NCBI GenBank assembly: GCA_023419535.1
Contig: JAEZXX010000090.1
Location: 1 to 20,252 of the forward strand
Reading direction: 5' to 3'
Length of the DNA stretch: 20,252 nucleotides
Origin: Pseudomonadota bacterium
GTDB lineage: Bacteria; Pseudomonadota; Alphaproteobacteria; Rhizobiales; Rhizobiaceae
Under the pieces are notes generated by a model that worked only from the letters and a program-made list of their open reading frames with translations, had not been told where the DNA came from and ran no database searches. The position numbers and the translations under genes are program-made. Below, in pieces: positions 1-8,473 of the stretch (positions are counted from its first letter, which is position 1; each line of letters opens with the position of its first letter).

Positions 1-1670
<1,670 letters not shown>

Positions 1671-1692
1671 GCGGCGGGATCGGACCGAAGGG

Positions 1693-1730
1693 CGGTCGGC
1701 GGCTCGAGCGCCGGCGCTCTGTACCGACCG
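1693..1730 (+). terminator. possible hairpin terminator after uvrA
   Basis: Twenty-three bases after the uvrA stop, CGGTCGG (1693-1699) can pair with CCGACCG (1724-1730). The loop contains the 14-base palindrome GAGCGCCGGCGCTC (1706-1719). There is no T-run, so intrinsic termination is doubtful. The structure could equally be a chance feature of GC-rich sequence. It lies between uvrA and the oppositely oriented SnoaL-like gene, where a terminator would be expected. Confidence 0.25.
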
Positions 1731-1790
1731 GCGCAGACGGGAGGCGCCGGGCGCCGCCAGCAGGGAAGGACGGCGTCGCGAAGGGCGCGA

Positions 1791-2234
1791 TCACCAAGGG
1801 GTTTCGGGAATCGCTCCGAGCTGCCTCATCAGAGTCAGGGTATCGGAGCAGATCCACTCCTCCGCGATCCGGCCGTCCGCGATCCGGTAGATCTCGTGGC
1901 TCAGATAGTCGACCTTCCCGCCCGTCCCCTGACGCCCCAGGAAGGGGCCGGTGTGGGTTCCGGAAAGACGAAGGCGCACGGACACCCGGTCGCCGGCCGT
2001 GAACATGTCCTCGATCGAATGCCGTAGGTCCGGAACCGCGGCCTGCATGGTCTCGACGCCCGCGCGCCAGGCGGCCCGCCCTTGCATCGGTTCGGGCATG
2101 CCGGCGATGTTGATCCGGAAATCGTGCCGAAGAAGCGCCGTGCAGCGGTCGAGGTCCCGTCGGTCCAGCGCGTCGTAGGCGTCCCGGAGAAGGGCTAGAT
2201 TGGCGGAGGGATCGTGCGGAGTCGGATCGGCCAC
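1791..2234 (-). CDS. SnoaL-like / ester cyclase family protein
   Basis: This small cytoplasmic protein of about 147 residues has the alpha+beta-barrel (cystatin-like) pattern of SnoaL-type polyketide cyclases and NTF2-like proteins. An N-terminal helical stretch (LLRDAYDALDRRDLDRC) is followed by FRINIAGMPEPMQGRAAW, then DRVSVRLRLSGTHTGPF and a closing IADGRIAEEWICSD strand. Many such proteins are not cyclases at all, so substrate and reaction are unknown. The frame is open to a GTG at 2249, but the GTG at 2234 is preferred because AGGA lies 8 bases upstream on the minus strand. The gene is transcribed divergently from a MarR-family regulator 32 bases away, which suggests the regulator controls it. 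No signal peptide is seen. The family call is fairly sure; the function is not. Confidence 0.85.
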   Translation of the reverse strand: MADPTPHDPSANLALLRDAYDALDRRDLDRCTALLRHDFRINIAGMPEPMQGRAAWRAGVETMQAAVPDLRHSIEDMFTAGDRVSVRLRLSGTHTGPFLGRQGTGGKVDYLSHEIYRIADGRIAEEWICSDTLTLMRQLGAIPETPW

Positions 2235-2249
2235 GGCGTGCGTCCTCAC

Positions 2250-2272
2250 ATAACGTTAGATTCATAATGAAT
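2250..2272. promoter_or_regulatory. candidate MarR operator in divergent control region
   Basis: The short AT-rich gap between the SnoaL-like and MarR genes holds two inverted repeats: the palindrome TAACGTTA (2251-2258) and ATTCAT-A-ATGAAT (2260-2272). The second covers the MarR start codon. MarR-family dimers commonly bind such palindromes between divergent genes and repress both, so autoregulation is a reasonable inference. The base composition differs sharply from the GC-rich surroundings. Binding is not shown by sequence alone. Confidence 0.5.
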
Positions 2273-2755
2273 GACATACACGATATGGAGAAGCTGGAAA
2301 AGGCGCGCAGCGCTCTCGACGCCTTGCTGGCGCTCACCGGTGCGATCGCCGAGGACATGCGCGCGGGGCTCGAGGAGCGAGGCCTGACGCGAACGCGGGC
2401 TCATCTTCTCTGGGTCCTCGGCGAGGCCGGCGAGGTCACGCAACGCGTGCTCGCCGACCGGCTCGGCGTGACGCCGCGCAACGTCACGGCACTCCTCGAC
2501 GCGTTGGAATTCGGCGGTCATATCGCGCGGCGCCCTCATCCGACCGATCGCCGCGCCAGCGTGGTCACCTTGACGCCCGCAGGGCGGGCCGCCGTCGCGC
2601 GGCTTCGGCAGGAGCGCGATCTCTTCGCGAATGCGCTGTTCGAGGACTTCGCCGCAGCCGATCTCGACGCGCTCGCACGAATGCTGGGCACGCTCCACGG
2701 CCGCCTCGCGGAGATCGCCGGCGCAGGGGCGCAGGACCCCGGCCACGCGGGGTGA
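2267..2755 (+). CDS. MarR family transcriptional regulator
   Basis: This is a dimeric winged-helix DNA-binding protein of 162 residues, close to the usual MarR length. After an N-terminal helix, the winged helix-turn-helix spans roughly residues 45-105: TRAHLLWVLGEAGEVTQRVLA, then the recognition region LGVTPRNVTALLDALE. The wing carries the family signature DRRASVVTLTPAGR. C-terminal helices would form the dimer interface. The ATG at 2267 has no clear Shine-Dalgarno sequence. An in-frame ATG at 2285 is an alternative with equally little support. The gene is divergent from the SnoaL-like gene and probably controls it and itself through the repeats at 2250-2272. The ligand is unknown; MarR proteins often sense phenolic compounds or oxidants, but nothing here points to one. 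Confidence 0.9.
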   Translation: MNDIHDMEKLEKARSALDALLALTGAIAEDMRAGLEERGLTRTRAHLLWVLGEAGEVTQRVLADRLGVTPRNVTALLDALEFGGHIARRPHPTDRRASVVTLTPAGRAAVARLRQERDLFANALFEDFAAADLDALARMLGTLHGRLAEIAGAGAQDPGHAG

Positions 2756-2900
2756 TGCTCCGGCCCGGCTCCTTGCTCCCACGGAGGGGGCGTGGAGGGC
2801 AGCCGACGAAGGGGATGCGAAGCGGACGATCAGCGAGACGGCCGGTGGCGCACTCGCCCTGACGCGCGACGGGCGGGGAGCGTTGACGGGCCGGATCATC

Positions 2901-2924
2901 GCGACCGCGCCGGCGTGCGGTCGC
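2901..2924. terminator. hairpin in the MarR / unknown-gene convergent gap
   Basis: A perfect 8-bp inverted repeat, GCGACCGC (2901-2908) and GCGGTCGC (2917-2924), encloses an 8-base loop. It lies in the 266-base gap between two convergent genes, about 145 bases past the MarR stop. No T-run follows on either strand, so factor-independent termination is uncertain. Apart from this and the hairpin at 2979-3004, I see no gene or other signal between 2756 and 3021. Confidence 0.3.
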
Positions 2925-2978
2925 CGCGCCCCGTCGTGTTCGGCTCCGCATGACCCGGACGGGCCAGATCACGCGCGA

Positions 2979-3004
2979 GGCCGCGGCGGTGAAGAGCCGC
3001 GGCC
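2979..3004. terminator. strong hairpin 18 bases past the unknown gene's stop
   Basis: A perfect 9-bp inverted repeat, GGCCGCGGC (2979-2987) and GCCGCGGCC (2996-3004), has an 8-base loop. It lies just downstream of the stop codon (3022-3024) of the minus-strand unknown gene. This is the expected place for a terminator or a 3'-end stabilising structure. No T-run follows on either strand. Confidence 0.4.
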
Positions 3005-3021
3005 TGCCGGTCGCCGGCCGT

Positions 3022-3663
3022 TCAGCCGCGATGGCCGCCCAGGAGGCCGGGCATGCGCGGCTTGGGGGCCGAGAAGGCGCTGGAGCGCATGCGCCCGCCG
3101 CCGGTCTCGACGCTTTCCAGCCCCGGGAACGCGCCGCCGCGCCAGCCGAACTTCTCGCGGTTGCCGATCGCGTCCTTGGCGAAGGACATCGCCTCGGCAT
3201 GGCCCGCCCCGGCCCTGGTCTTGAAGGTGATGAGCTTCATCAACCCGACGGTGGAGAGGTTGCAGCCCTGGCTGGAGCACTGGAAGATGTGGATCATGTC
3301 CGCGTCCAGGCCCATGGTCCGCTGGTCGCTGGTGGCCTTCACCTGATCGAGCCAGCGATAGGCGACCGTGCCCGCCTGATAGGGCTTGCCGAGGCTCGAC
3401 GACACCGAATAGGCGGCGATGATGTAGTCCTCGGGCGGGTTGAAGAGGTACCGCTTGTAGCTCGGGGACCAGGTCCGGGTGTTCCGGGTCTGGACCAGGA
3501 CCATGATGTACCGGCCCTTGCCGAGCTCGGCGGCCATATGCGGGACCGTGTCGTTCCAGATTTTGATGTCCTGGTCCTTGGTCTTGCACGGCGGCTCGAA
3601 GCTGACGCCATCGGGCGCCGCCAACTGCTCGGGCTTCCAAACGAGAGCTTCCTGGATCGGCAT
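3022..3663 (-). CDS. protein of unknown function
   Basis: I do not recognise this 213-residue protein. The frame extends further upstream, but the ATG at 3663 is preferred because GGAGAG precedes it at a good distance. There is no signal peptide or membrane segment, so it is probably cytoplasmic. The middle part looks like a compact globular domain with hydrophobic strands (RYIMVLVQTRNTRTW, EDYIIAAYSV, ADMIHIFQCSSQGCN, GLMKLITFKTRAG). It has three cysteines, two of them in a CSSQGC motif. The C-terminus from about residue 175 is glycine- and proline-rich and probably disordered. Codon use resembles the neighbours, so it looks like a real expressed gene rather than a shadow. It is convergent with MarR and divergent from the DUF72 gene, and appears monocistronic. 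Context gives no clue to function. Confidence 0.75.
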   Translation of the reverse strand: MPIQEALVWKPEQLAAPDGVSFEPPCKTKDQDIKIWNDTVPHMAAELGKGRYIMVLVQTRNTRTWSPSYKRYLFNPPEDYIIAAYSVSSSLGKPYQAGTVAYRWLDQVKATSDQRTMGLDADMIHIFQCSSQGCNLSTVGLMKLITFKTRAGAGHAEAMSFAKDAIGNREKFGWRGGAFPGLESVETGGGRMRSSAFSAPKPRMPGLLGGHRG

Positions 3664-3974
3664 GGGGTCTCTCCGAACGATGCGCGCCTTCGGGCGCGGT
3701 CGATGGAGTAGGAGGACGGCCGGGCGGTCCGCAACACATCCTTCGATCATCCGACGGTCGCGGCCGATTCTGACCGATTTTCGCGCGCAGGCCGCGAGCG
3801 GCCGGGCGAAACTGCGCGGGCCCGGTGTGGTCGGCGCGCCGCCGCGGCGGTCGCGGTCGGCTTCGTCTGCGGGCGACCGGGAAACCGGGTCGGATTTTCG
3901 AAGCGATGCTGTAGGATCGCGGGAGACCCGACGGCCCGTCGGGGACCGCTGAGCGATCCTGGGGACGAGAGAGC
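3664..3974. other. divergent intergenic region between unknown gene and DUF72 gene
   Basis: This 311-base gap should hold promoters for both flanking genes, but I could not pick out convincing -35/-10 pairs. It contains CGCGCC-TTCG-GGCGCG (3683-3698), a 6-bp hairpin with a UUCG loop on the plus strand, in the leader of the minus-strand unknown gene. A spaced direct repeat, AATCGG-N4-AATCGG, can be read on the minus strand near 3764-3780. The last 60 bases hold the nested hairpin listed separately. No further coding region is evident. Confidence 0.5.
3913..3960 (+). promoter_or_regulatory. nested hairpin in the 5' leader of the DUF72 gene
   Basis: AGGATCGC (3913-3920) is perfectly complementary to GCGATCCT (3953-3960). 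Between them CCCGACGG (3927-3934) and CCGTCGGG (3936-3943) form an inner hairpin. A further GCGAT at 3903-3907 could pair with ATCGC at 3916-3920 instead, giving a mutually exclusive alternative fold. The structure ends 14 bases before the ATG, so it could influence translation or mRNA stability. It matches no riboswitch class I know, and high GC content makes some pairing likely by chance. Confidence 0.35.
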
Positions 3975-4781
3975 ATGACGCGATCGGGCATCATCCGCAC
4001 CGGCATCGGCGGCTGGACCTTCGAGCCCTGGGACGAGAGCTTCTATCCCGACGCCCTGCCGAAGAAGCGGCAGCTCGAATATGCGTCGCGCCAACTCGCG
4101 ACCATCGAGGTGAACGGCACCTACTACCGGACGCAGAGCCCGCAGACCTTCGCCAAATGGGCGGCCGAGGTGCCGGACGGCTTCGTCTTCTCGCTGAAGG
4201 CCTCGCGCTACTCGACCAATCGCAAGGTGCTGGCCGAGGCCGGGGAATCGATCGAACGCTTCGTCGGCTCGGGCATCGAAGAACTCGGCGACCGGCTCGG
4301 GCCGATCGTCTGGCAGTTCGCGCCCACCAAGGCCTTCGACGCGGAGGATTTCGGCGCGTTCCTGACGCTCCTTCCCGCCAGGGCCGGCGGGGCGGCGCTT
4401 CGCCACGCGGTGGAGGTGCGCCATGCGAGCTTCGTCTCGGCCGAGTTCGTCGCGCTCTGCCGCCGGCTCGGCGTCGCCATCGTCTACGCCGAGCACGAGA
4501 CCTATCCCGAGATGGCGGACGTGACCGCGGATTTCGTCTATCTGCGCCTGCAGAAGGGGCGCGACGACATTCCGACCGCCTATCCGGCCGACGGGCTCGA
4601 TCGCTGGGCCGAGCGGCTGAGAGGCCTTGCCGGGGGCGACGTGCCCGGCGACCTGCCGCTGGCGGCACCGGGGACGCCGACGGCCAAGGCGCCGCGGGAC
4701 GTCTTCGCCTATTTCATCCACGAGGGAAAGGTCCGTGCTCCGCACGCCGCCATGGCGCTGGCCGAGCGTCTGAAGGGCTGA
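3975..4781 (+). CDS. DUF72 family protein (YecE-like)
   Basis: This 268-residue cytoplasmic protein belongs to the DUF72/YecE family, which adopts a TIM-barrel-like fold and has no settled biochemical role. Typical features are the N-terminal TGIGGWTFEPW and FYPDALPKKRQLEYAS, EVNGTYYRTQSPQTFAKWA, and FSLKASRYSTN. Next come LGPIVWQFAPTK, AVEVRHASF, and the C-terminal FVYLRLQKG region. Length is usual for the family. The ATG at 3975 is preceded by a GAGAG purine stretch. An unusual nested hairpin precedes the gene. Its TGA directly abuts the nnr stop codon on the opposite strand with no intervening base. Family assignment is secure; function is not known. Confidence 0.93.
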   Translation: MTRSGIIRTGIGGWTFEPWDESFYPDALPKKRQLEYASRQLATIEVNGTYYRTQSPQTFAKWAAEVPDGFVFSLKASRYSTNRKVLAEAGESIERFVGSGIEELGDRLGPIVWQFAPTKAFDAEDFGAFLTLLPARAGGAALRHAVEVRHASFVSAEFVALCRRLGVAIVYAEHETYPEMADVTADFVYLRLQKGRDDIPTAYPADGLDRWAERLRGLAGGDVPGDLPLAAPGTPTAKAPRDVFAYFIHEGKVRAPHAAMALAERLKG

Positions 4782-6290
4782 TCAGCGCTCTGCCGCGAGC
4801 CGGGCTAGGGCGCCCGGGACGAGGCCGGGCAGATCCTCGGCGATGAGACCGGGGCCGAAGGCCGCGGCGGCGTCCGCATGCAGCCAGACGGCGGCGCAGG
4901 CCGCCTCGAAGGCCGGCACGCCGTTGGCGAACTGCGCCGCGACGAGCCCCGAGAGAACGTCGCCGCTTCCGGCGGTCGCGAGGTTGGCCGGGCCGTTGCC
5001 GTTGATCGCCGCCCGGCCGTCCGGCGAGGCGATCACCGTGTCGGACCCCTTGAGGACCACGACCGCACCCGACCGCCGGGCGGCCTGCCGCGCCCGGTCG
5101 AGCTTGGAGGGCAGCCTGGCAAGGTCGGGAAAGAGCCGCGCGAACTCGCCGTCGTGCGGCGTCAGCGCGACGTTCCCGCCGCCTGCCCGCCCGATGGAGG
5201 CGAAGAGGGCGTCGGGGTCGCCCGAGAAGGCCGTGATCCCGTCCGCGTCGAGAACGAGCGCGCGTCCCGCTTCGAGGATCGCCGAGGCGAAGGCGCGGGC
5301 GTTCTCCGCGTCGCCGAAGCCGGGACCGAGCACGAAGGTGGAAAGCCGCCGGTCCTCCAGATGCGCGCCGAGGTCCTGCGCATCCGCGCATCGGCGGAGC
5401 ATGATGGCGGTGAGGTGGGACGCGTTCACGAGAAGCGCTGCGGGCGGCGAGAAGAGGGTGACGAGCCCTGCCCCGCCGCGCAGCGCAGCCATCGCGCAAA
5501 GGCGGGCCGCGCCCGTCTGCGACGCCCCGCCGGAGAAGACAACGGCATGGCCCCTGTCGTATTTGTGGTGGGTGTCCTGCGGGGTCAGAAGCCGACGGGC
5601 GAAGAGGGCGGGGTCGTTGGCGAAGGTCCGGGGGGAGAGGATATCGAGGATCGCGGTGTCGATGCCGATGTCGGCGACCTCTATCGCGCCGCAGAGCGAG
5701 CGGCCGGGCTGGAGGAGATGCCCAGGCTTGCGGCGGAAGAAGGTGGCGGTCCGCGTCGCCCGCATCGCGGTCCCGCGGACCTGTCCGTCCTCGCCCGCGA
5801 CGCCGCTCGGCAGGTCGATCGCCAGAACCGGGACCGCATCGCCGTTGGTCCGTTCGATCGCCTGCGCCGCGCGTCCCCCGACCTCCCGCGAGAGCCCCGC
5901 GCCGAACAGACCGTCGACGACCAGGGCAAAGCCCGCCGGTCCGAAGTCTTCCAGCGCTTGCATCGCCCCGGCCCATTCGTCCGCCAGCAGGCGCGCGTCG
6001 CCCGAGAGCGCGTGCCGCGGCGAAAGGGCGAAGACCGTGACGGAGCGGCCCTGAGCGCGAAGGACCGACGCGGCGCCGTAGGCGTCGCCGCCGTTGTTGC
6101 CGCTCCCTGCGAGGACCGCCACCCGGCCGTCCGGCACGAGCTCGGCGGCCGCCTTCGCCACCGCCCGGGCCGCGCGGCGCATGAGCAACTCGCCCGGCGT
6201 TCCGGCGTCGATCGCATGGCGGTCGGCAGCCGACATTTCGGCGGGCGTGAGAAGGGCTGCAGCGCCGGGACCCTTCAAAAGACTGCTCAT
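4782..6290 (-). CDS. nnr: bifunctional NAD(P)H-hydrate epimerase / ADP-dependent dehydratase
   Basis: Nnr repairs damaged nicotinamide cofactors. The N-terminal YjeF_N domain epimerises R-NAD(P)HX to the S form, and the C-terminal ribokinase-like domain dehydrates S-NAD(P)HX using ADP. Both halves are visible in 502 residues, the usual fused length. The first domain carries VAVLAGSGNNGGDAYGAA and VDGLFGAGLSREV. The second has KYDRGHAVVFSGG, LTPHDGEFARLFPDL and the nucleotide-binding segment NLATAGSGDVLSGLVAAQFA. The ATG at 6290 (MSSLLKGPG) fits the family N-terminus. The frame is open further to a TTG near 6353, but that adds an unusual leader. No clear Shine-Dalgarno sequence is seen. It is divergent from glnB and collides tail to tail with the DUF72 gene. 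Confidence 0.96.
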   Translation of the reverse strand: MSSLLKGPGAAALLTPAEMSAADRHAIDAGTPGELLMRRAARAVAKAAAELVPDGRVAVLAGSGNNGGDAYGAASVLRAQGRSVTVFALSPRHALSGDARLLADEWAGAMQALEDFGPAGFALVVDGLFGAGLSREVGGRAAQAIERTNGDAVPVLAIDLPSGVAGEDGQVRGTAMRATRTATFFRRKPGHLLQPGRSLCGAIEVADIGIDTAILDILSPRTFANDPALFARRLLTPQDTHHKYDRGHAVVFSGGASQTGAARLCAMAALRGGAGLVTLFSPPAALLVNASHLTAIMLRRCADAQDLGAHLEDRRLSTFVLGPGFGDAENARAFASAILEAGRALVLDADGITAFSGDPDALFASIGRAGGGNVALTPHDGEFARLFPDLARLPSKLDRARQAARRSGAVVVLKGSDTVIASPDGRAAINGNGPANLATAGSGDVLSGLVAAQFANGVPAFEAACAAVWLHADAAAAFGPGLIAEDLPGLVPGALARLAAER

Positions 6291-6557
6291 CGAACGATCA
6301 TTCTGCCTATTTTTTCCGCATTCGATCGGAAGAATGGATGCGCGAATGCGCAATGAAGTGGTGGCGCCCCCCTGCCCGACCGGATAGACAACGCCTCATG
6401 CCGTCGTGCGGTTTCGAAAGGGAGGCCGCTGACCTATGGTCGAGGGGGTGCAGGGATCTGCACCGTCACACCGGTTCGGCTCGCCGCGGGCGCTTCGTTT
6501 CGCCCCTCGCAGACCTTCCGGCGTCCTCGTCCCGAGGCCAGCGTTGAGAGGAATTCG
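6291..6557. promoter_or_regulatory. nnr-glnB divergent control region with candidate sigma-54 site
   Basis: This 267-base gap must drive glnB-glnA rightward and nnr leftward. The best sigma-54-like element is TGG at 6437-6439 and TGCA at 6449-6452, with the GG and GC dinucleotides exactly 10 bases apart as the class requires. The positions between match the consensus poorly. A perfect hairpin, GGTGCAG-GGAT-CTGCACC (6447-6464), overlaps its -12 part. glnB promoters in rhizobia are often nitrogen-controlled, so this is plausible but unproven. An AT-rich patch (6297-6325) lies nearer nnr. No coding sequence is evident. Confidence 0.35.
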
Positions 6558-6896
6558 ATGAAGAAGGTCGAAGCGATCATCAAGCCGTTCAAGCTCGATG
6601 AAGTGAAGGAAGCGCTTCAGGACGTCGGGCTGCAGGGCATCACCGTCACCGAGGCCAAGGGCTTCGGGCGGCAGAAGGGCCACACCGAGCTCTACCGGGG
6701 CGCGGAGTACGTCGTCGACTTCCTTCCCAAGGTGAAGATCGAGATCGTGCTCGCCGACGAATCCGTCGCCCAGGCCGTCGAGGCCATCCGCAAGGCGGCG
6801 CAGACCGGACGCATCGGCGACGGCAAGATCTTCGTCTCCACCATCGAGGAAGCGATCCGCATCCGCACCGGCGAATCGGGCGTCGACGCGATCTGA
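6558..6896 (+). CDS. glnB: nitrogen regulatory protein P-II
   Basis: PII is a trimeric cytoplasmic signal protein that senses 2-oxoglutarate and ATP/ADP. It tunes the NtrB/NtrC system and glutamine synthetase adenylylation. The protein has 112 residues, the canonical length. It shows the PII start MKKVEAIIKPFKLDEVKEAL and the T-loop GRQKGHTELYRGAEY with Tyr51, the uridylylation site. The nucleotide-binding B-loop segment TGRIGDGKIFV follows, then the C-terminal signature region IRTGE. AGAGG lies just upstream of the ATG. glnA follows after 44 bases with no terminator between, so the two are very likely co-transcribed. Linkage to glnA, plus the sequence, supports GlnB rather than the amtB-linked paralogue GlnK. 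Confidence 0.98.
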   Translation: MKKVEAIIKPFKLDEVKEALQDVGLQGITVTEAKGFGRQKGHTELYRGAEYVVDFLPKVKIEIVLADESVAQAVEAIRKAAQTGRIGDGKIFVSTIEEAIRIRTGESGVDAI

Positions 6897-6940
6897 CCTC
6901 GTCCCAGACCACACGCTTTCAATCCAGCAGGAAGGACCCC

Positions 6941-8350
6941 ATGACCTCGGCCAACGACATTCTCAAGCAGATCAAGGACAACGACGTTAAGTTCGTCGAC
7001 CTGCGCTTCACCGACCCGAAGGGCAAGCTGCAGCACGTCACGATGGACGTCGCGATCGTCGACGAGGACATGTTCTCGGAAGGCTCGATGTTCGACGGCT
7101 CGTCGATCGCCGGCTGGAAGGCCATCAACGAGTCCGACATGACCCTGATGCCCGACCCGGAGACGGTCCACATGGACCCGTTCTTCGCGCAGTCGACCAT
7201 GGTCATCTACTGCGACATCCTCGATCCGGTCTCGGGCGAGAGCTACAACCGCGACCCGCGCGGCACCGCCAAGAAGGCCGAGGCCTATCTGCAGCAGTCC
7301 GGCGTGGGCGACACGGCGTTCTTCGGCCCGGAAGCCGAATTCTTCATCTTCGACGACGTGAAGTACAAGGCCGACCCGTACAACACGGGCTTCAAGCTGG
7401 ACTCCACCGAGCTGCCGTCGAACGACGACGCCGACTACGAGACCGGCAATCTCGGCCACCGTCCGCGCGTCAAGGGCGGCTACTTCCCGGTCCCGCCGAT
7501 CGATTCGTGCCAGGACATGCGCTCCGAAATGCTGACCGTGATGGCCGAGATGGGCGTCGCGGTGGAGAAGCATCACCACGAGGTGGCCGCAGCCCAGCAC
7601 GAACTCGGCATCAAGTTCGACACGCTGGTCCGCAACGCGGACAAGATGCAGATCTACAAGTACGTGATCCATCAGGTCGCGAACGCCTACGGCAAGACGG
7701 CGACCTTCATGCCGAAGCCGATCTTCGGCGACAACGGCTCGGGCATGCACGTGCACCAGTCGATCTGGAAGGGCGGCAAGCCGACCTTCGCGGGCAACGA
7801 ATATGCCGGCCTTTCCGAGACCGCGCTGTTCTACATCGGCGGCATCATCAAGCACGCCAAGGCGCTGAACGCCTTCACCAACCCGTCGACGAACTCGTTC
7901 AAGCGTCTCGTCCCGGGCTACGAAGCGCCCGTTCTGCTCGCCTATTCGGCGCGCAACCGCTCGGCCTCCTGCCGCATCCCCTTCGGCCAGTCGCCGAAGT
8001 CCAAGCGCGTCGAGGTCCGCTTCCCGGATCCGACGGCGAACCCCTACCTCGCCTTCTCGGCCATGCTCATGGCCGGCCTCGACGGCATCAAGAACAAGAT
8101 CCACCCGGGCTCCGCCATGGACAAGGATCTGTACGACCTGCCGCCCGAGGAGCTGAAGGAGATCCCGACGGTCTGCCGCAGCTTGCGCGAGGCGATGGAG
8201 TCGCTCGACGGCGACCGCGACTTCCTCAAGGCCGGCGGCGTGTTCGACGACGACCAGATCGACGCCTTCATCGACCTGAAGATGGCCGAGGTCCTGCGCT
8301 TCGAGATGACGCCGCACCCGGTCGAGTTCGACATGTACTACTCGGTCTGA
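6941..8350 (+). CDS. glnA: glutamine synthetase, type I
   Basis: GlnA makes glutamine from glutamate, ammonia and ATP as a cytoplasmic dodecamer. With PII and the GlnE/GlnD cascade it is the core of ammonium assimilation. Its 469 residues match the bacterial GSI length. Visible landmarks are the N-terminal beta-grasp with MFDGSSIAGWK, the metal-binding FFGPEAEFFIFD, the catalytic-domain NGSGMHVHQS, and NPSTNSFKRLVPGYEAP. NRSASCRIP and the adenylylation loop KDLYDLPPEE follow, with Tyr398 at bases 8132-8134. The adenylylation site marks it as the GSI-beta form. AGGAAGG lies ahead of the ATG. It is the second gene of the glnB-glnA unit and is closed by strong terminators. Confidence 0.99.
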   Translation: MTSANDILKQIKDNDVKFVDLRFTDPKGKLQHVTMDVAIVDEDMFSEGSMFDGSSIAGWKAINESDMTLMPDPETVHMDPFFAQSTMVIYCDILDPVSGESYNRDPRGTAKKAEAYLQQSGVGDTAFFGPEAEFFIFDDVKYKADPYNTGFKLDSTELPSNDDADYETGNLGHRPRVKGGYFPVPPIDSCQDMRSEMLTVMAEMGVAVEKHHHEVAAAQHELGIKFDTLVRNADKMQIYKYVIHQVANAYGKTATFMPKPIFGDNGSGMHVHQSIWKGGKPTFAGNEYAGLSETALFYIGGIIKHAKALNAFTNPSTNSFKRLVPGYEAPVLLAYSARNRSASCRIPFGQSPKSKRVEVRFPDPTANPYLAFSAMLMAGLDGIKNKIHPGSAMDKDLYDLPPEELKEIPTVCRSLREAMESLDGDRDFLKAGGVFDDDQIDAFIDLKMAEVLRFEMTPHPVEFDMYYSV

Positions 8351-8363
8351 TCGACCGGGCTTT

Positions 8364-8384
8364 CCGGCGGCCGCGTGCCGCCGG
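8364..8384 (+). terminator. first hairpin after glnA
   Basis: CCGGCGGC (8364-8371) pairs perfectly with GCCGCCGG (8377-8384) around a 5-base loop, followed by TTCTTC. It begins 14 bases after the glnA stop and directly precedes a stronger terminator, so the two may act in tandem. Confidence 0.55.
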
Positions 8385-8391
8385 TTCTTCG

Positions 8392-8427
8392 GGCCACGTG
8401 CGGGACCTTCCCGCACGTGGCCTTTTT
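8392..8427 (+). terminator. intrinsic terminator of glnB-glnA
   Basis: A perfect 13-bp stem has arms at 8392-8404 (GGCCACGTGCGGG) and 8410-8422, with a 5-base loop, and is followed at once by TTTTT (8423-8427). This is a textbook Rho-independent terminator and the clearest one in the window. It separates the nitrogen unit from parE. Confidence 0.95.
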
Positions 8428-8473
8428 GCGTTCCGGCCCGCCATCCTGGCCTCGGCGCGGTCCGAACGGTGGA

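Noticed and set aside
4878..6356. 492-codon plus-strand open frame opposite nnr
   Set aside because: nnr has complete domain motifs on the other strand; this frame has none.
6362..6375. TGG ... GC element upstream of glnB as a sigma-54 promoter
   Set aside because: The GG to GC spacing is 9 bases rather than the required 10.
6447..6464. NtrC binding site
   Set aside because: NtrC sites have TGCAC on the left and GTGCA on the right; here the half-sites are everted, so it does not match.
6692..8416. 574-codon minus-strand open frame opposite glnB-glnA
   Set aside because: It spans two certain genes and a terminator and has no recognisable domain; a shadow caused by GC-rich third positions.
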